This document shows positions 1-9,779 of a stretch of 44,658 nucleotides of DNA, piece after piece. Numbering within the stretch: position 1 is the first letter of the stretch; each line of letters begins with the position of its first letter. The translations under genes and the position numbers were made by a program. Source of the DNA: Bremia lactucae. Taxonomy: Eukaryota > Oomycota > Peronosporomycetes > Peronosporales > Peronosporaceae. The notes under the pieces were generated by a model. It searched no databases, was not told where the DNA came from, and saw nothing but the letters and a program-made list of their open reading frames with translations. The stretch lies in assembly GCF_004359215.1 (NCBI RefSeq), contig NW_027152016.1, positions 594,168 to 638,825 on the forward strand, given 5' to 3'.

Positions 1-935
1 GGGCGGCGCCTTCGGCTGCGGTTCATACAGCCGCGGGCGACGCATTATTGTCTCTTGCGGCAGACGTTCCCTCTGCCGTAGTGTCATCTTCTCCCGCAGC
101 ACTAGATGTTGCGGGTGCACGTGGTGATATACCACGTAAATGCGGCCAATCTTTAGAGGTCGACTTGGGGAGAACAGAACAGTCGCCTAATCATCTAACT
201 ATGAGCCTTTGAATGAGGGGGCTCAATCTAATAGCGTTCGCTATAGCATGCTGGTTTCGACGATGAGGATGATTTCTCATTGCCAGCACCATCTCCCGTT
301 CCGTCACCCACACTTAATTATGTGCGTGGTGATGACGATGGCGTAAGCGATTGTAATAAGAGTTCTTGTGGTACCCCTGCTTCAGTGGGTACCACTCAGG
401 AGAGTGAAGACAGTAAAGTGTCTCATTTTGCTCCTGAAAAGAAGCCGTGGCTTTTTCGAGAACGGCTGATCAATAGCTTGTCTGGAGAAACTACTCCTCA
501 CAATAAATATCCCTTATTTATTGCGACAAAGCTACATGGCCTTGATCCTAGCGCGAAGAACTTTTGCGCTGAGGAAGATTTCTATCTCGATGCTTTTCTT
601 AAGCACCGATGGTTTAGTGGCAATAATAAGCGAGATAAAGTCTCGCTTATGCAAGCTTGGAGTGCGTTCATACGCAATGTCAAAGACATTGGACGCGAAG
701 CTTGGCTTCAAAAACTTAACGCGAATCGCGTTAAATTTGAGAAAAGAACTCCAACCGGTGCAAAGTACAAATTGCATCGGTTGTCACGTGAGGCTGGGCT
801 TCCATGCCTCACGTGGGGTGATCCCTGTCCGTATTGTGTTGACAACATGAAGAGGGTAAAAGGGGATGTCTTTTCCCTTTCTTCGCCCTGGGGTAGGGCT
901 CGCATCTCTATTGAGATGCGTGACGCGATTGACGT
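1..935 (+). mobile_element. Degenerate retroelement region with one open frame
   Basis: Repeat-derived DNA ending in an N gap. An open frame runs from 280 into the gap. Its conserved part includes LHRLSREAGLPC and a CPYC pair followed by SLSSPWGRARIS (about residues 165-215). A decayed copy of the same protein lies on the minus strand at 25446-26196, which supports a repeat family rather than a host gene. The DNA is rich in short perfect palindromes: 9-bp arms at 368-376/387-395, 10-bp at 626-635/641-650, 8-bp at 716-723/727-734, 10-bp at 785-794/806-815 and 8-bp at 901-908/913-920. I do not recognise the protein or know which element class it belongs to. Confidence 0.55.
280..935 (+). CDS. 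Unidentified repeat-encoded protein, 3' end lost in N gap
   Basis: Open frame of about 218 codons before the gap, starting at the first ATG (280); the frame may be open further upstream. The N-terminal 45 residues are Ser/Pro/Asp-rich and low in complexity. Residues 50-215 are denser and include a CxxC pair (CPYC) that could be half of a zinc site. The twin at 25446-26196 aligns over the LSREAGLPC block but is broken by frameshifts and stops. No enzymatic motif is visible, so no function is assigned. A gag-like or accessory ORF of a retroelement is a guess from context only. Confidence 0.4.
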
Positions 936-1035
936 NNNNNNNNNNNNNNNNNNNNNNNNNNNNNNNNNNNNNNNNNNNNNNNNNNNNNNNNNNNNNNNNN
1001 NNNNNNNNNNNNNNNNNNNNNNNNNNNNNNNNNNN
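936..1035. other. Assembly gap (100 N)
   Basis: One hundred N, probably a nominal scaffold gap. The element on the left reads rightwards into it and the Ty3 element on the right reads leftwards into it, so the true junction is unknown. Confidence 0.99.
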
Positions 1036-1322
1036 TCCCGCTTTGGCTTGCTTGTCAAAGGAAACTTGTTCTTTCGGCAACGTCCATTGCCTAGTCACAT
1101 AATACTTGGTGCCAGGTTCGAGGTATATCTCATGCCCGATGCCCCGATCTGCTGATTGGCGGCTCGGCACTTCTTTTTTGGGGAAACATCGCGATGTTTC
1201 AACAGAACCTCAAAGAACGGACTGTCTCTCAAAGCATTCCTGCCTTGAGCAGCGTACCGCTTCTTTTTGTCCATTTCTAGGACGCTCTCGTCCATTGTGG
1301 ACGACGAGCAACAGTCCACCAA
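1036..1322 (-). pseudogene. Ty3 pol fragment: leader into reverse transcriptase
   Basis: Two overlapping minus frames together resemble the stretch just before the RT palm of Ty3 pol. The upstream frame has RDSPFFEVLLKHRDV; the downstream frame has DRGIGHEIYLEPGTKYYVTR followed by QWTLPKEQV. The frame change between them is about at 1170, so the fragment is broken. The palm with the catalytic Asp pair would lie in or beyond the N gap. The family assignment is firm from order and motif; the exact ends are approximate. Confidence 0.7.
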
Positions 1323-1361
1323 GTTCTCTTTTGGAACTGGTGCGACTCTTTCGTGGATCTT

Positions 1362-2252
1362 TTATTCCTTTAATTTGCTAAGGAACAGATCCCACGACAT
1401 CTCCGGGAAATTTACTATCTTCTCGGCAGATTTAAAGACTTGCCGGAGCATCTCAACTGAGGATGCCTCCGCAATTTCGTCTTTGACGGCCTCGAACACC
1501 TCGTTCGAAGGCCCGTCCTCTTTATTAGAGACTGATCCAAAGGTCACTCGTTTAGACGTGCCTTTGATCGTCCTAATCTGTCGGGTACTCGTTCTTCGAG
1601 TTACCACGACCTTTTTCTGGGAAGCGGGTGCCGTTGCACTCCTGGCTAACGCACCCCTTCCAACCGCACCAGGCTCTAGACACTGTGCCGGTTTATGCGA
1701 CGCATGACTTCTTGTCAGCTCGCCGTCTACTGCCACAGGCTCTCGGCTCTGTGCAGGACATTCGGACTTATGACTACTTGTCATCGTCCTATTCACTACC
1801 TCAGTCTCCACGAGCTGGGCAGGAATTGGTGATGTTTGACATCCCGTCAACGCACCCTCAACTGTGTTTGACACGACATCAGTTGAATACGCCTCTCGCA
1901 GGAGCACATCCTTTCGGGTGTCCTGCGTAGAGTTCGCAAGTGTGCGTGTACGCCAGTCTATCCATGGTTGGTACTTTGCCAACCATGGCATGCCTAGGAT
2001 GAGGTCATACGGACTCTCCATTCCTAGCACTGTGAACTTCTCTTTACAAGAGAAGTCACTAAAGCTGAAGACGAGTTCTATCTAAACTCCCTCAGACTAA
2101 ACGAGTGCGCCGTTCGCTAAACGAACGGTCGCCTCTTCTTACTTGCCATCCTGGCAAAGCGACTCAAACATCGCCTGTCCCTTTCTTAGAACCGCGAGTT
2201 TCACAAAATTTTGTGATGCACTCGTATCCACTAGGAAGGTCATCACCTGGTC
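1362..2252 (-). pseudogene. Ty3 aspartic protease domain plus linker (element A)
   Basis: The minus strand encodes a retropepsin-like domain. The active-site strand reads FLVDTSAS (catalytic Asp codon at 2226-2228), so the Gly of the usual D-T/S-G-A-S motif is Ser. The second half has the typical YDLILGMPWL followed by a WIDW motif, near 1950-2020. After the protease comes a low-complexity Ser/Thr/Glu-rich linker of about 170 codons ending at 1362. A frame break lies between the active-site part and the 1362-2030 open frame. The same domain is in element B at 18012-18425, where the motif is DLGAS. Confidence 0.7.
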
Positions 2253-2633
2253 ATAGCCTCAAACTTTGAGCGCTATATACCAGTAGGATTGAGGTCAAAA
2301 ATTTCGAAACCTCAGGAACTATGCTACCCACTTGTTCGACAACTCCGAACTAAGGGGTAGCTTCTGAGTCCGCGTCAGTAGGGCATCCCGCCCTTACTGC
2401 GCTCCTGCATTTCCTGACCCCTCAGTGGTCGATGCAGAACACATGCGTCTCGCACGCTGGTTCTTGCCATTGCCCTTTGGGAAGGGAGTCCTCTTGCTGG
2501 ACGTCTTCGCACCACCAGGGAACCTGGCATAGCAACGAGCCAGCATATGGTCGCGGCTGCATCATTCAAGACATACAACGTCTGCATTGCTCAACTCCAT
2601 TGTAGGGGCACCTTACCTCTCGGCCGACTGTTT

Positions 2634-3335
2634 TTACCAAGCTGTCGCCGAGGCACTGTTGTAAGATTGCTTCTCAACCAAGGCAATTTGGATTGCCTCT
2701 TCCATCGTCGACGGCACCTTTCTGAAAAGGGCCTGTCGCGATGGGCCATGCCGTAGTCCGTTCATAAACGTGGGCACCTTAATGTGCTCCGGAATCGAAC
2801 CTACGGTAATGGATGCCAACAGTGAGCGCAACTCCTGCACATACTCTTGCAGAGATCGCTTCGCCTGTCGTGATCCAAAAAAGCGCGCCTGAAGCAACAC
2901 TTCGTTGTTTACGCGGCTGGTACATGGCGCGAATCTTTTTCTTAAAGATCGCCCATGTCGGGAACGCCTTTCTGTCCGCCATAAGCGCCGAGTAAGCCCA
3001 CTCTGAGGCCTTATCGCGCAGATGTGACATGGCGTACGACACCATCCGGCTGTTGTCCTCGATGAGCTGGGCGACACCGCATTGCTCACGGCTAAAAGCC
3101 AGTGAACAATCGTGTGCGCCGCAGTTCCATCGAACTTGGGCGGGGCCATCCGAATGGGCCTCGGCTGATGCGGCCGGGCAGAGAACATCTCAACAATCCT
3201 GCTAAGAGCCTCGCTCCGAGCCTGCTGATGCCTCAGCTCATCCTGAGTCTGAGTGACGAACTCCGCTGCAGCATGGCTCTGTGCCTCGTAAGCGGCTCTC
3301 CGCTGTCCGAGCACGAATGCCTCAAACTGCTCCAA
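2634..3335 (-). pseudogene. Ty3 gag polyprotein fragment (element A), frameshifted
   Basis: Gag-like protein split over frames. The N-terminal part has MAPPKFDGTAAHTIVHWL, the usual gag opening of a target-binding helix. The middle (SYAMSHLRDKASEWAYSAL and AIFKKKIRAMY) lies in another frame at 2779-3045. The C-terminal part (SLQEYVQELRSLLASI then FMNGLRHGPSR) returns to the first frame. At least two frameshifts are therefore needed. The block is homologous to the gag remnant of element B (GGFVQELRTLIASM at about 17420-17460). No intact zinc knuckle was found downstream. Confidence 0.75.
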
Positions 3336-3528
3336 CTAAGCAACATATTGCTCAGGTTTCTCAGGTGTCTGGCCAGGGCTTGTTCACCAAGTCCCTGTGC
3401 CGAGAGCTCTGCCTCCTCCCGATGATATTCGCTGAGATGGGGGAAATGAGCTTAACCGATGTTAAGGCTCATGCTCACTGACACGCTCGGAGATGCGGGT
3501 CGTGTGAAGGATTTCAAGTGCTACCAAG

Positions 3529-4059
3529 TGTAGACGGCGCTACTAAAAGCTGCCACGTACTACGCACGCACACGTCTTCGAGCACAGTGAGGATGCAATT
3601 AACCGCCTTTTCTCATGTGCAGGGAGGTTTGTGGTGGGCGCCTTAGCAACCTCACCCAACTCACGAAGTACACTGATAAAAAAGTCGTCACGGGAGCGGT
3701 AATCCGGCTCCTTGTGCGCACTTATCAAGTATAGAGTAAGTTAAGACTGATTTTTATTTAATCGTATAAATATAAATTCGTATTTTAACTAGACATAAAA
3801 GGCCATCTCTGTAGATAGAAACTGATATGTACTACAAGCGAATCTTTCTGAATACCTTGCGTAACTGATGACGCTAGTCGCCATCCTTTCCAATGTGAAT
3901 GCACTTATGTGCATCACATACACAAGGGTGGGTCACAATGTGAACCACACCCAAGTGATAGGTCTAGTTACTTCACTTAAGTAATTGACCATCCCCTTAA
4001 GTGCACCAAGTGCACTTAACGGGGACTGTGTAACAATAGGGTAGCTTTAGCCCGTTACA
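3529..4059 (-). repeat. LTR of element A (531 bp)
   Basis: In minus orientation it starts TGTAACGGGC and ends CTACA. It matches LTR B (16104-16634, also 531 bp) and LTR C (27654-28180, 527 bp) along its whole length, with many substitutions. The internal side is followed by CTTGGTAGCACTTG, as in B. The outer flank has no purine tract, so this is a 5' LTR. Confidence 0.85.
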
Positions 4060-4752
4060 GATTTTGAGACCAACGATTGCGCAGGATATTTCCGTCTAGT
4101 TATATTAAAAAGCTTGTATGACTACACATGAACGCAACAATATTGAGCGCCATACGCTCATAATTCCGTCTCACATGACGGGCATGATACTGAATGCAGC
4201 TAAATCGCGCTGAATTAGATTTTTAAAGAATAAACTCTAAGCTGCTCAGTCAACTCTGAGCCCCTTATGGAAATTCCGTGTGGCAAATGGAGACTTCAGT
4301 TCGTTCGTGACTTTATAAGCAGACGAATGAATAAAAAAACATTATGATTAAAAAGCACCAGAGCTCGCTAACCTTGTCCGTGTGGCTGGCTTTACAATGC
4401 ACCATAGAATAACATAATTTTCTGAGAAATATATAAAGCAAGTTGTCCCAAGCAATTTCGTTGACTTTACTATTGCAAAAGTATTTTCTAATGTCATAGA
4501 AAGTCATTACTACGAGTTCATATTCGAACTAAGAAATATTTTTTTTTATTTCACTATCACTACGAAAAAGGTTTTAAAACCCGTTATTGAAAAAGAAAAG
4601 TTAGAAAAAATCATTATGTAAAGATATCCAGAGGCACTTCGCCATCATATAAAGCTTGGAACAAATTCCACTTCATACATGAGCCGTACCTTTTTGCATA
4701 TACAATCCAGCCGCAATCGCTTTATCCAGTCCCGTCGCTTTCCCTCGCCTTC
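4060..4752. other. AT-rich intergenic spacer, nothing recognised
   Basis: Lies between LTR A and the 3' end of the photolyase gene. It is AT-rich with long A and T runs. The only open frame is a 64-codon one on the minus strand (4313-4507) with no recognisable motif. The part near 4650-4752 probably contains the photolyase 3' UTR. Confidence 0.6.
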
Positions 4753-6456
4753 CTACTCTCCGTTTTCCGAGTCTTCCCGTTGACGCTTTGTTGAACGACG
4801 AGTATCTTTGGCGGTCGGAAACGTTCCATACTCATGATTCGCATACGACATTTTTAATCCTTCCAAGCACTTTTTCTTCGCTTTCGGATGTTCAACAATC
4901 GGAGCCGGGTAATCCGTGCCAATGCGGCACCCAGCACTGCGTTGAATCGATTCGGGCGCTTTCCACGGTTCATAAATATACTTGGCCGGAAATTTTTTTA
5001 ACGCTGGAATGTATTTTTTAATCAACAACCCTTCCGGATCATACTTTTTTCCAAACGAAATGGGTGAGTACACTCGAAAGTATGCGGTAAAAAAGTAGCT
5101 ACTACTTAACCAGAGCCAATTGCCAGCATTCACGCTCCAATCGTGATCAATTAATCGTTCTTGAAATACTTCGAGACCACGAATCCATGAGATATATAAA
5201 TCTCCTCGTGTCAAGAAACACGCGACTGCATGGCGTGCTAAATGATGCATCCATCCTTCTTCTTTCAATTGAATCATTATGGCATCAATCCATGGAAATC
5301 CAGTCTTTCCATCGCGCCATGCTTCAAATTGAGAACGTGCGAGTTTGTCATCTGCACTCCAATCTTCTTTCTTCTCTGGAATCAAATGGTATCGCCAATT
5401 AATTTGCAAACACGTGGGGCTTTCTTCCATTTTATCAAAATACGGATTGGCTTGACCATGACAGTGGTAGAAATCACGCCAAAGCAGCTGTCCAAGTAAG
5501 CTCGTAGGAGGTTTTGTGACGTTCGAATGACGTTGAAGAATTGCTTGCACGGTATGATAGAAGGTTCGTGGACTAAGGCATCCAAGATGCAAATAGGGAC
5601 TCAAGACCGTGGTGGAGGGACTTGGGGGAGTTGCTGCTGGCGACGTCTTGGGCTTTTCAAACTTGGCGACACGGGTTTCGTCTGCACAGAACTTTTTAAG
5701 CATTTCCAGAGCGATTTCTTCGCCACCATAGATAAATGAATGCTTCTCCGGAGGTGTAAACTGAAAGTGTTGTAAATCTGGTAGTGTAAAGTCGTGTTTT
5801 GGACCACCAATGTCTTCAATAAGTTTCTTGTTTTTGTTCTTTTGGCTTTGATTCGATTGATTTGAATCATTCCAGTAGTTTAAAACATTTTGATACAGTT
5901 CTGTAGGATTTCGTAATGAAAACGGGAGTTTCTCTGGTGCTGATATCGGTTCGTTTGGCTTGGATTGATTGCCTATAGCTTTAAGAAACGATCGATATGT
6001 CTTGGGTGCTTGATTGGAATGGCTAGTAATGACTTTTTTCAAGTCATAGAGATTGTAGCCATTTGTCACATGCGTTTGAATATTCAGTGTCTTGGCTACA
6101 TCTAGCACTTGATTGTCGCGTTCAATGCCAAATGGCTCACAAGCTCCGTCAAAGAACAAGTGTGTGATGCCCCACGCGGGTAACAGACATTCGAGCACTT
6201 TTAAACCATCTCCTTTGGCAATTAAAAGCGGACTCCCGCGGTCTTGGAAGGATTTGGCCAAATCTGCGACGCTTTCGAGAACAAATTGAAAACGATGGAC
6301 ACCACAGCGTAAGAGCTGAGGCCGGTGGAGTATGTACAATGGAATCAGCTCGACGTCGCCTTTGCCACTCGTATTCTTTATTTGCTGAAGCGCAGCATGT
6401 AGCGCGAGGTTATCATGCATACGCACGTCGCGTCGGAACCAAACTAGCACCTTCAT
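4753..6456 (-). CDS. (6-4) photolyase / animal-type cryptochrome
   Basis: A 567-residue flavoprotein of the cryptochrome/photolyase family; known members bind FAD and either repair UV photoproducts or signal light. It opens with MKVLVWFRRDVRMHDNLAL, the photolyase alpha/beta start. The open frame runs 27 codons further upstream without resemblance to the family, so I chose the ATG at 6456. The C-terminal FAD domain has LLGQLLWRDFYH, GKTGFPWIDAIM, WMHHLARHAVACFLTRGDL (with the two His of the (6-4)/animal-CRY pocket), DWSVNAGNWLWLS and FPAKYIYEPWKAPE. These match the (6-4)/animal-cryptochrome branch better than CRY-DASH or CPD class I. The Lys/Arg-rich tail (RRSTKRQRE) may be a nuclear signal. 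It is divergent with VPS39. Whether it repairs DNA or acts as a photoreceptor cannot be read from sequence. Confidence 0.92.
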   Translation of the reverse strand: MKVLVWFRRDVRMHDNLALHAALQQIKNTSGKGDVELIPLYILHRPQLLRCGVHRFQFVLESVADLAKSFQDRGSPLLIAKGDGLKVLECLLPAWGITHLFFDGACEPFGIERDNQVLDVAKTLNIQTHVTNGYNLYDLKKVITSHSNQAPKTYRSFLKAIGNQSKPNEPISAPEKLPFSLRNPTELYQNVLNYWNDSNQSNQSQKNKNKKLIEDIGGPKHDFTLPDLQHFQFTPPEKHSFIYGGEEIALEMLKKFCADETRVAKFEKPKTSPAATPPSPSTTVLSPYLHLGCLSPRTFYHTVQAILQRHSNVTKPPTSLLGQLLWRDFYHCHGQANPYFDKMEESPTCLQINWRYHLIPEKKEDWSADDKLARSQFEAWRDGKTGFPWIDAIMIQLKEEGWMHHLARHAVACFLTRGDLYISWIRGLEVFQERLIDHDWSVNAGNWLWLSSSYFFTAYFRVYSPISFGKKYDPEGLLIKKYIPALKKFPAKYIYEPWKAPESIQRSAGCRIGTDYPAPIVEHPKAKKKCLEGLKMSYANHEYGTFPTAKDTRRSTKRQREDSENGE

Positions 6457-6599
6457 GGAGAAAAACGATCTTTTTAAGATCGCCTTGTGATCATGGCTCC
6501 CTCTGTAAATGGCTACATTACGTGTGCACCACACCAAACAATTCCACCAGGCAATGTAGCGTGCACCACACGAATCCCTCCCATTCTCCCGAATCAGCC
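6457..6599. promoter_or_regulatory. Short divergent promoter, photolyase/VPS39
   Basis: Only 143 bp separate the two start codons, so both core promoters and 5' leaders must fit here. On the + side CCCATTCTCCCGAATC lies just before the VPS39 ATG, and on the - side GCCATTTACA lies about 60 bp before the photolyase ATG. Both loosely resemble the oomycete initiator (TCATTY-like), but this is weak. Confidence 0.5.
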
Positions 6600-9500
6600 A
6601 TGTCGACAGCTTCAGGAGAGCAGCGTGTTGCGTTCCGCTCGACGACGGTAGTCACGGGCTTTGAAGGAAAGATCGAATGTGTGACACACTACTCTTCACG
6701 TGTGGTTATTGGTGCCAAGGACGGTCGTCTCCTCATGTTTGACACGCGCAAAGGCACGTCGATGTCCACAGCGTCGTACACGTTTACCCATGGCCAGCGC
6801 GTCGAACAGCTCCTCGCCGTGCCACATATTCGCATGTTAATCGTCGTTTCTAACGGTGAAGTCTCTATTCATGGCGCTACGGACTTGAAACCATTGGAAT
6901 TTGATTTCTCCAAGGTCAATATGTTCCAAGTCCGTGTCGTGTGTGTAAATCAACGTGGTCCCCCGCATTTTCGTTTGGGGGTAGCCATGTTAAAAAAGAA
7001 AGCCATTGCAATCTATCAATATCATAGTACTGAAAAAAAATATGCGTTTTTACGTGAATTTAGTACCCAAGAGATTCCGGAAGCCATGAGCTGGTATCGT
7101 AACAAAGTGGTCGTGGGGTATCGTAAAAACTATTATTTACTTAATGACAAGTCCGGGGAAGCCATATTGATTAATTCTCCTGGTATCCAAGATTCATCCG
7201 TGTACCCAATTGTAAAATTGTTGCCAAAAGAAGAGATTTTAATCGCTGTCATGGATCGTGTTGGAGTCTTTGTAGGATTTACAGGGGATGCCCTTCCAAA
7301 GAATTCATTTACGTGGTCGCAAAGTCCTTTACACGTGGAATTTTCATCCCCTTATCTCTTAGCATTAGTCCCTCGAGTGGGTGTGGAGATTCATCGAGCT
7401 ATTGATGGCGTACTTGTCCAAACAATGCCACTTCCTCGAGCCGTTTGTATGTTTGGAAATGGCATGAAATGGGACATGGAACCCCGACAGAGTGGCGATA
7501 CGGAAGATGTCATTCTTATTGGAATGCGGGACTCCAGTGGCGTCTCGAGTGTCTTAAAAATCGAACCCATGCCATTAGAACAACAAGTTGGGGAGCTCTT
7601 GGATCGTGGATACATTGAGGAAGCTCAGAATCTTGTACGAAAGTCCATTGCGTCGCTCTCGAGTGATAAACAACGGAGTAAGATTAAACGCTTTCAACGA
7701 CAAGCAACGGTGGCGTTGCTACGTCGCATGGAGTTTGATCAAGCTGCGGATTATATGTACCGCGCGGCGATCGAACCGTGTGAATTTATCGCGTTTTTTC
7801 CAGATTTACAATGCGCTTCGTTTGCGTATGAACCCGCCGTGTTAAAACCGGAAGTCCTTCCCCGTGGAAATACCTCGGCTCCGAATATCACGTCCGTCGT
7901 CCAAGAACTCCTTTCGTCGCCTCGTGCGCCATTAAGTAGCGAAATTGCCAACACCGAGGCTTCTGATCTCGTGAATGCTGCCCACAAAGCACTCCTCAAG
8001 TTCTTGAATCAATACAAGAAACACATGCGCGACAAAGCACGTGCTCGTGTACCCGCAACGTCTTTGCGTAATCGATCCACGTCGAATCCAAAAGATACGC
8101 GTCGAATTGAAGCAATTGATACGGCCCTCTTTCGTCTCTATGTGCATTTCAAACGCTATAAAGAACTCTTGGCGTTAATACAAGAACCAAATCCGGACGT
8201 GGAGAATCATTTACTTGGTTCTCTTGGAGGCTGTGCTTTGGAGCTCGAATCCTGTCGAGCAGTGTTGATTCAACATAAATTGTTTTACGAAGCAGGACAG
8301 TTACTCACGGCGCATCAAAAGTACGATGAAGCACTGGAAATCTTTGCACTCCTTCACCATGGCGAGTATAAACAACGTGGAGGGTCAAGCGGCATGCCAA
8401 AGTCACCGATTGAAGCTGCCATTGACGTCCTCGTGTCTGTTCCGGAGTCCGACAGCACGTTTATTATGAAACAATCCATCTGGATTATTAAAGCCACGTC
8501 CGCAAAGCAAGCACTACGGATCTTTACGGAACGTCGAAGTCCTTTACCATCCAATGATGTGGTCGCGCATTTACGAGAACACTCGAACGATCCTGCGATT
8601 GTACAGCGGTATCTCGAGACATTGGTCAAAACAAATGGAGAAACAGGAGCTGCGCTTACTAGCAGCAATACTATCGCCACGGGAATGGACGGTCGAAATG
8701 GACACGAAGGCAGTACAAGAGGCTTTGGTGCATTTGCGGATCCGGAATTGGGCGTGAATGACAGCTACAGTAACTTTTTAGCAGGTGAACACGACGACGA
8801 CGAGGAGCCACCACTACGTGGTTTTGATGAAAGAGTCGATTCGATTGTTATTGATCCTCATCATACGCGCTTAGCCATGGAATACCTCGACGAGACGCTT
8901 CGACTTGTTGCCAAAGGCGATGTTCCATCAAAATCCCAACCTGGTAAAGAACCTGGAAAGCTCGGTGAAGCGCGAAAGCGGTTATTAAAGTTTCTCAAGT
9001 CGAGTTCATCGCGCTTTGATGTCACGCCGTTAGTCGAAAAGATCAAAGGCAAGCCCTTGTACAATGAATTTGTCATTCTCTGTGGTCGTGGATCACTGCA
9101 TGAAGAAGCCGTGACGGCGCTTGTGTATGAACTCAATGATTTACGTGGAGCCGAGAGTTACTCGGTCAAGTACGGTGCTCGGACGACCTTGGAGCGATCG
9201 TCAACGAATACGACGTCAAAGACTGGCGCTGTCGAACGCAATGATGCGCTCGTCGAGTTGATAAAAATCTGTTTTGCTCCTCGAGACGAGTCGAAAAAGT
9301 CGGCATTTAATGACTTTGGATTCCAATTACTTGGACGTCATGGCAAGCGTCTCGATAGTGCTGTCGTGCTGGAAATGGTGCCACCAAGTACACCCTTGTC
9401 GAAACTCGGGGAATTCTTTGCGCAAGCGTTGCCACATAGTGCACACAATGTCCGTGAAATGAGCATCACCAAGTCCTTGTCAAATGTTTATAATCTCCAA

Positions 9501-9689
9501 GTCCAATGCGATCGTGTCGAGCATTTGACTCAAAGCGTCCAAATTGATCCCAATACACTCTGTCCCGTGTGCCACAAACGGATTGGTGATATTGTCTTTG
9601 CTGTCTATCCAAATGGCAAGGTCGTGCATTATAACTGTACGAACAGTAATCTCCAGCTCTGTCCTGTCACGGGAGAGCGATTTGCATGA
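6600..9689 (+). CDS. VPS39: VPS39/Vam6-like HOPS tethering subunit
   Basis: A 1029-residue protein. The family tethers late endosomes and vacuoles as part of the HOPS complex (VPS39) or CORVET (the TGFBRAP1/VPS3 paralogue). The N-terminal 300 residues form a CNH/citron-type beta-propeller (GFEGKIECVTHYSSRVVIGAKDGRL). Then come helical clathrin-repeat-like segments (YEAGQLLTAHQKYDEALEIF near residue 560) and a C-terminal treble-clef-like zinc site (LCPVCHKRIG with VVHYNC and LCPVTGERF). The open frame extends 87 codons upstream into the divergent gene; the ATG at 6600 is chosen because homology-like sequence starts there. It is longer than animal VPS39 (under 900), with low-complexity insertions around residues 690-790. 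VPS39 versus TGFBRAP1/VPS3 is not settled. Confidence 0.88.
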   Translation: MSTASGEQRVAFRSTTVVTGFEGKIECVTHYSSRVVIGAKDGRLLMFDTRKGTSMSTASYTFTHGQRVEQLLAVPHIRMLIVVSNGEVSIHGATDLKPLEFDFSKVNMFQVRVVCVNQRGPPHFRLGVAMLKKKAIAIYQYHSTEKKYAFLREFSTQEIPEAMSWYRNKVVVGYRKNYYLLNDKSGEAILINSPGIQDSSVYPIVKLLPKEEILIAVMDRVGVFVGFTGDALPKNSFTWSQSPLHVEFSSPYLLALVPRVGVEIHRAIDGVLVQTMPLPRAVCMFGNGMKWDMEPRQSGDTEDVILIGMRDSSGVSSVLKIEPMPLEQQVGELLDRGYIEEAQNLVRKSIASLSSDKQRSKIKRFQRQATVALLRRMEFDQAADYMYRAAIEPCEFIAFFPDLQCASFAYEPAVLKPEVLPRGNTSAPNITSVVQELLSSPRAPLSSEIANTEASDLVNAAHKALLKFLNQYKKHMRDKARARVPATSLRNRSTSNPKDTRRIEAIDTALFRLYVHFKRYKELLALIQEPNPDVENHLLGSLGGCALELESCRAVLIQHKLFYEAGQLLTAHQKYDEALEIFALLHHGEYKQRGGSSGMPKSPIEAAIDVLVSVPESDSTFIMKQSIWIIKATSAKQALRIFTERRSPLPSNDVVAHLREHSNDPAIVQRYLETLVKTNGETGAALTSSNTIATGMDGRNGHEGSTRGFGAFADPELGVNDSYSNFLAGEHDDDEEPPLRGFDERVDSIVIDPHHTRLAMEYLDETLRLVAKGDVPSKSQPGKEPGKLGEARKRLLKFLKSSSSRFDVTPLVEKIKGKPLYNEFVILCGRGSLHEEAVTALVYELNDLRGAESYSVKYGARTTLERSSTNTTSKTGAVERNDALVELIKICFAPRDESKKSAFNDFGFQLLGRHGKRLDSAVVLEMVPPSTPLSKLGEFFAQALPHSAHNVREMSITKSLSNVYNLQVQCDRVEHLTQSVQIDPNTLCPVCHKRIGDIVFAVYPNGKVVHYNCTNSNLQLCPVTGERFA

Positions 9690-9779
9690 ATCACTACATT
9701 AGAAAAAAAATAAACAATGACGCAACGTACGACAATTGATATACATTGTAGTGGACGGAATTGCATCGTTAAAGCTTTG
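9690..9779. terminator. Convergent 3' ends of VPS39 and neighbour
   Basis: Ninety bases separate the two stop codons. An A-rich AAAAAAAATAAAC just after the VPS39 stop (about 9701-9714) is a plausible polyadenylation signal. The two 3' UTRs must abut or overlap. Confidence 0.4.

Larger units (their letters stand above)
1036..4059 (-). mobile_element. Ty3/Gypsy element A, 5' LTR to start of RT, inactivated
   Basis: Read on the minus strand the order is LTR (4059-3529), TGGTAGCACTT primer-site-like sequence, gag, aspartic protease, long linker, and the leader of reverse transcriptase, which runs into the N gap. This is Ty3/Gypsy order. Gag carries at least two frameshifts and the protease active site is altered, so the copy is dead. 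The 3' half is absent. Palindromes are frequent here too: an 18-nt perfect one at 1183-1200, 10-bp arms at 1962-1971/1979-1988, 9-bp arms at 2036-2044/2048-2056, and a 16-nt palindrome at 2201-2216. Confidence 0.85.

Noticed and set aside
4753..6456. CRY-DASH or class I CPD photolyase
   Set aside because: The FAD-domain motifs (LLWRDFYH, WMHHLARHAVACFLTRGDL, YIYEPWKAPE) fit the (6-4)/animal-cryptochrome branch better.
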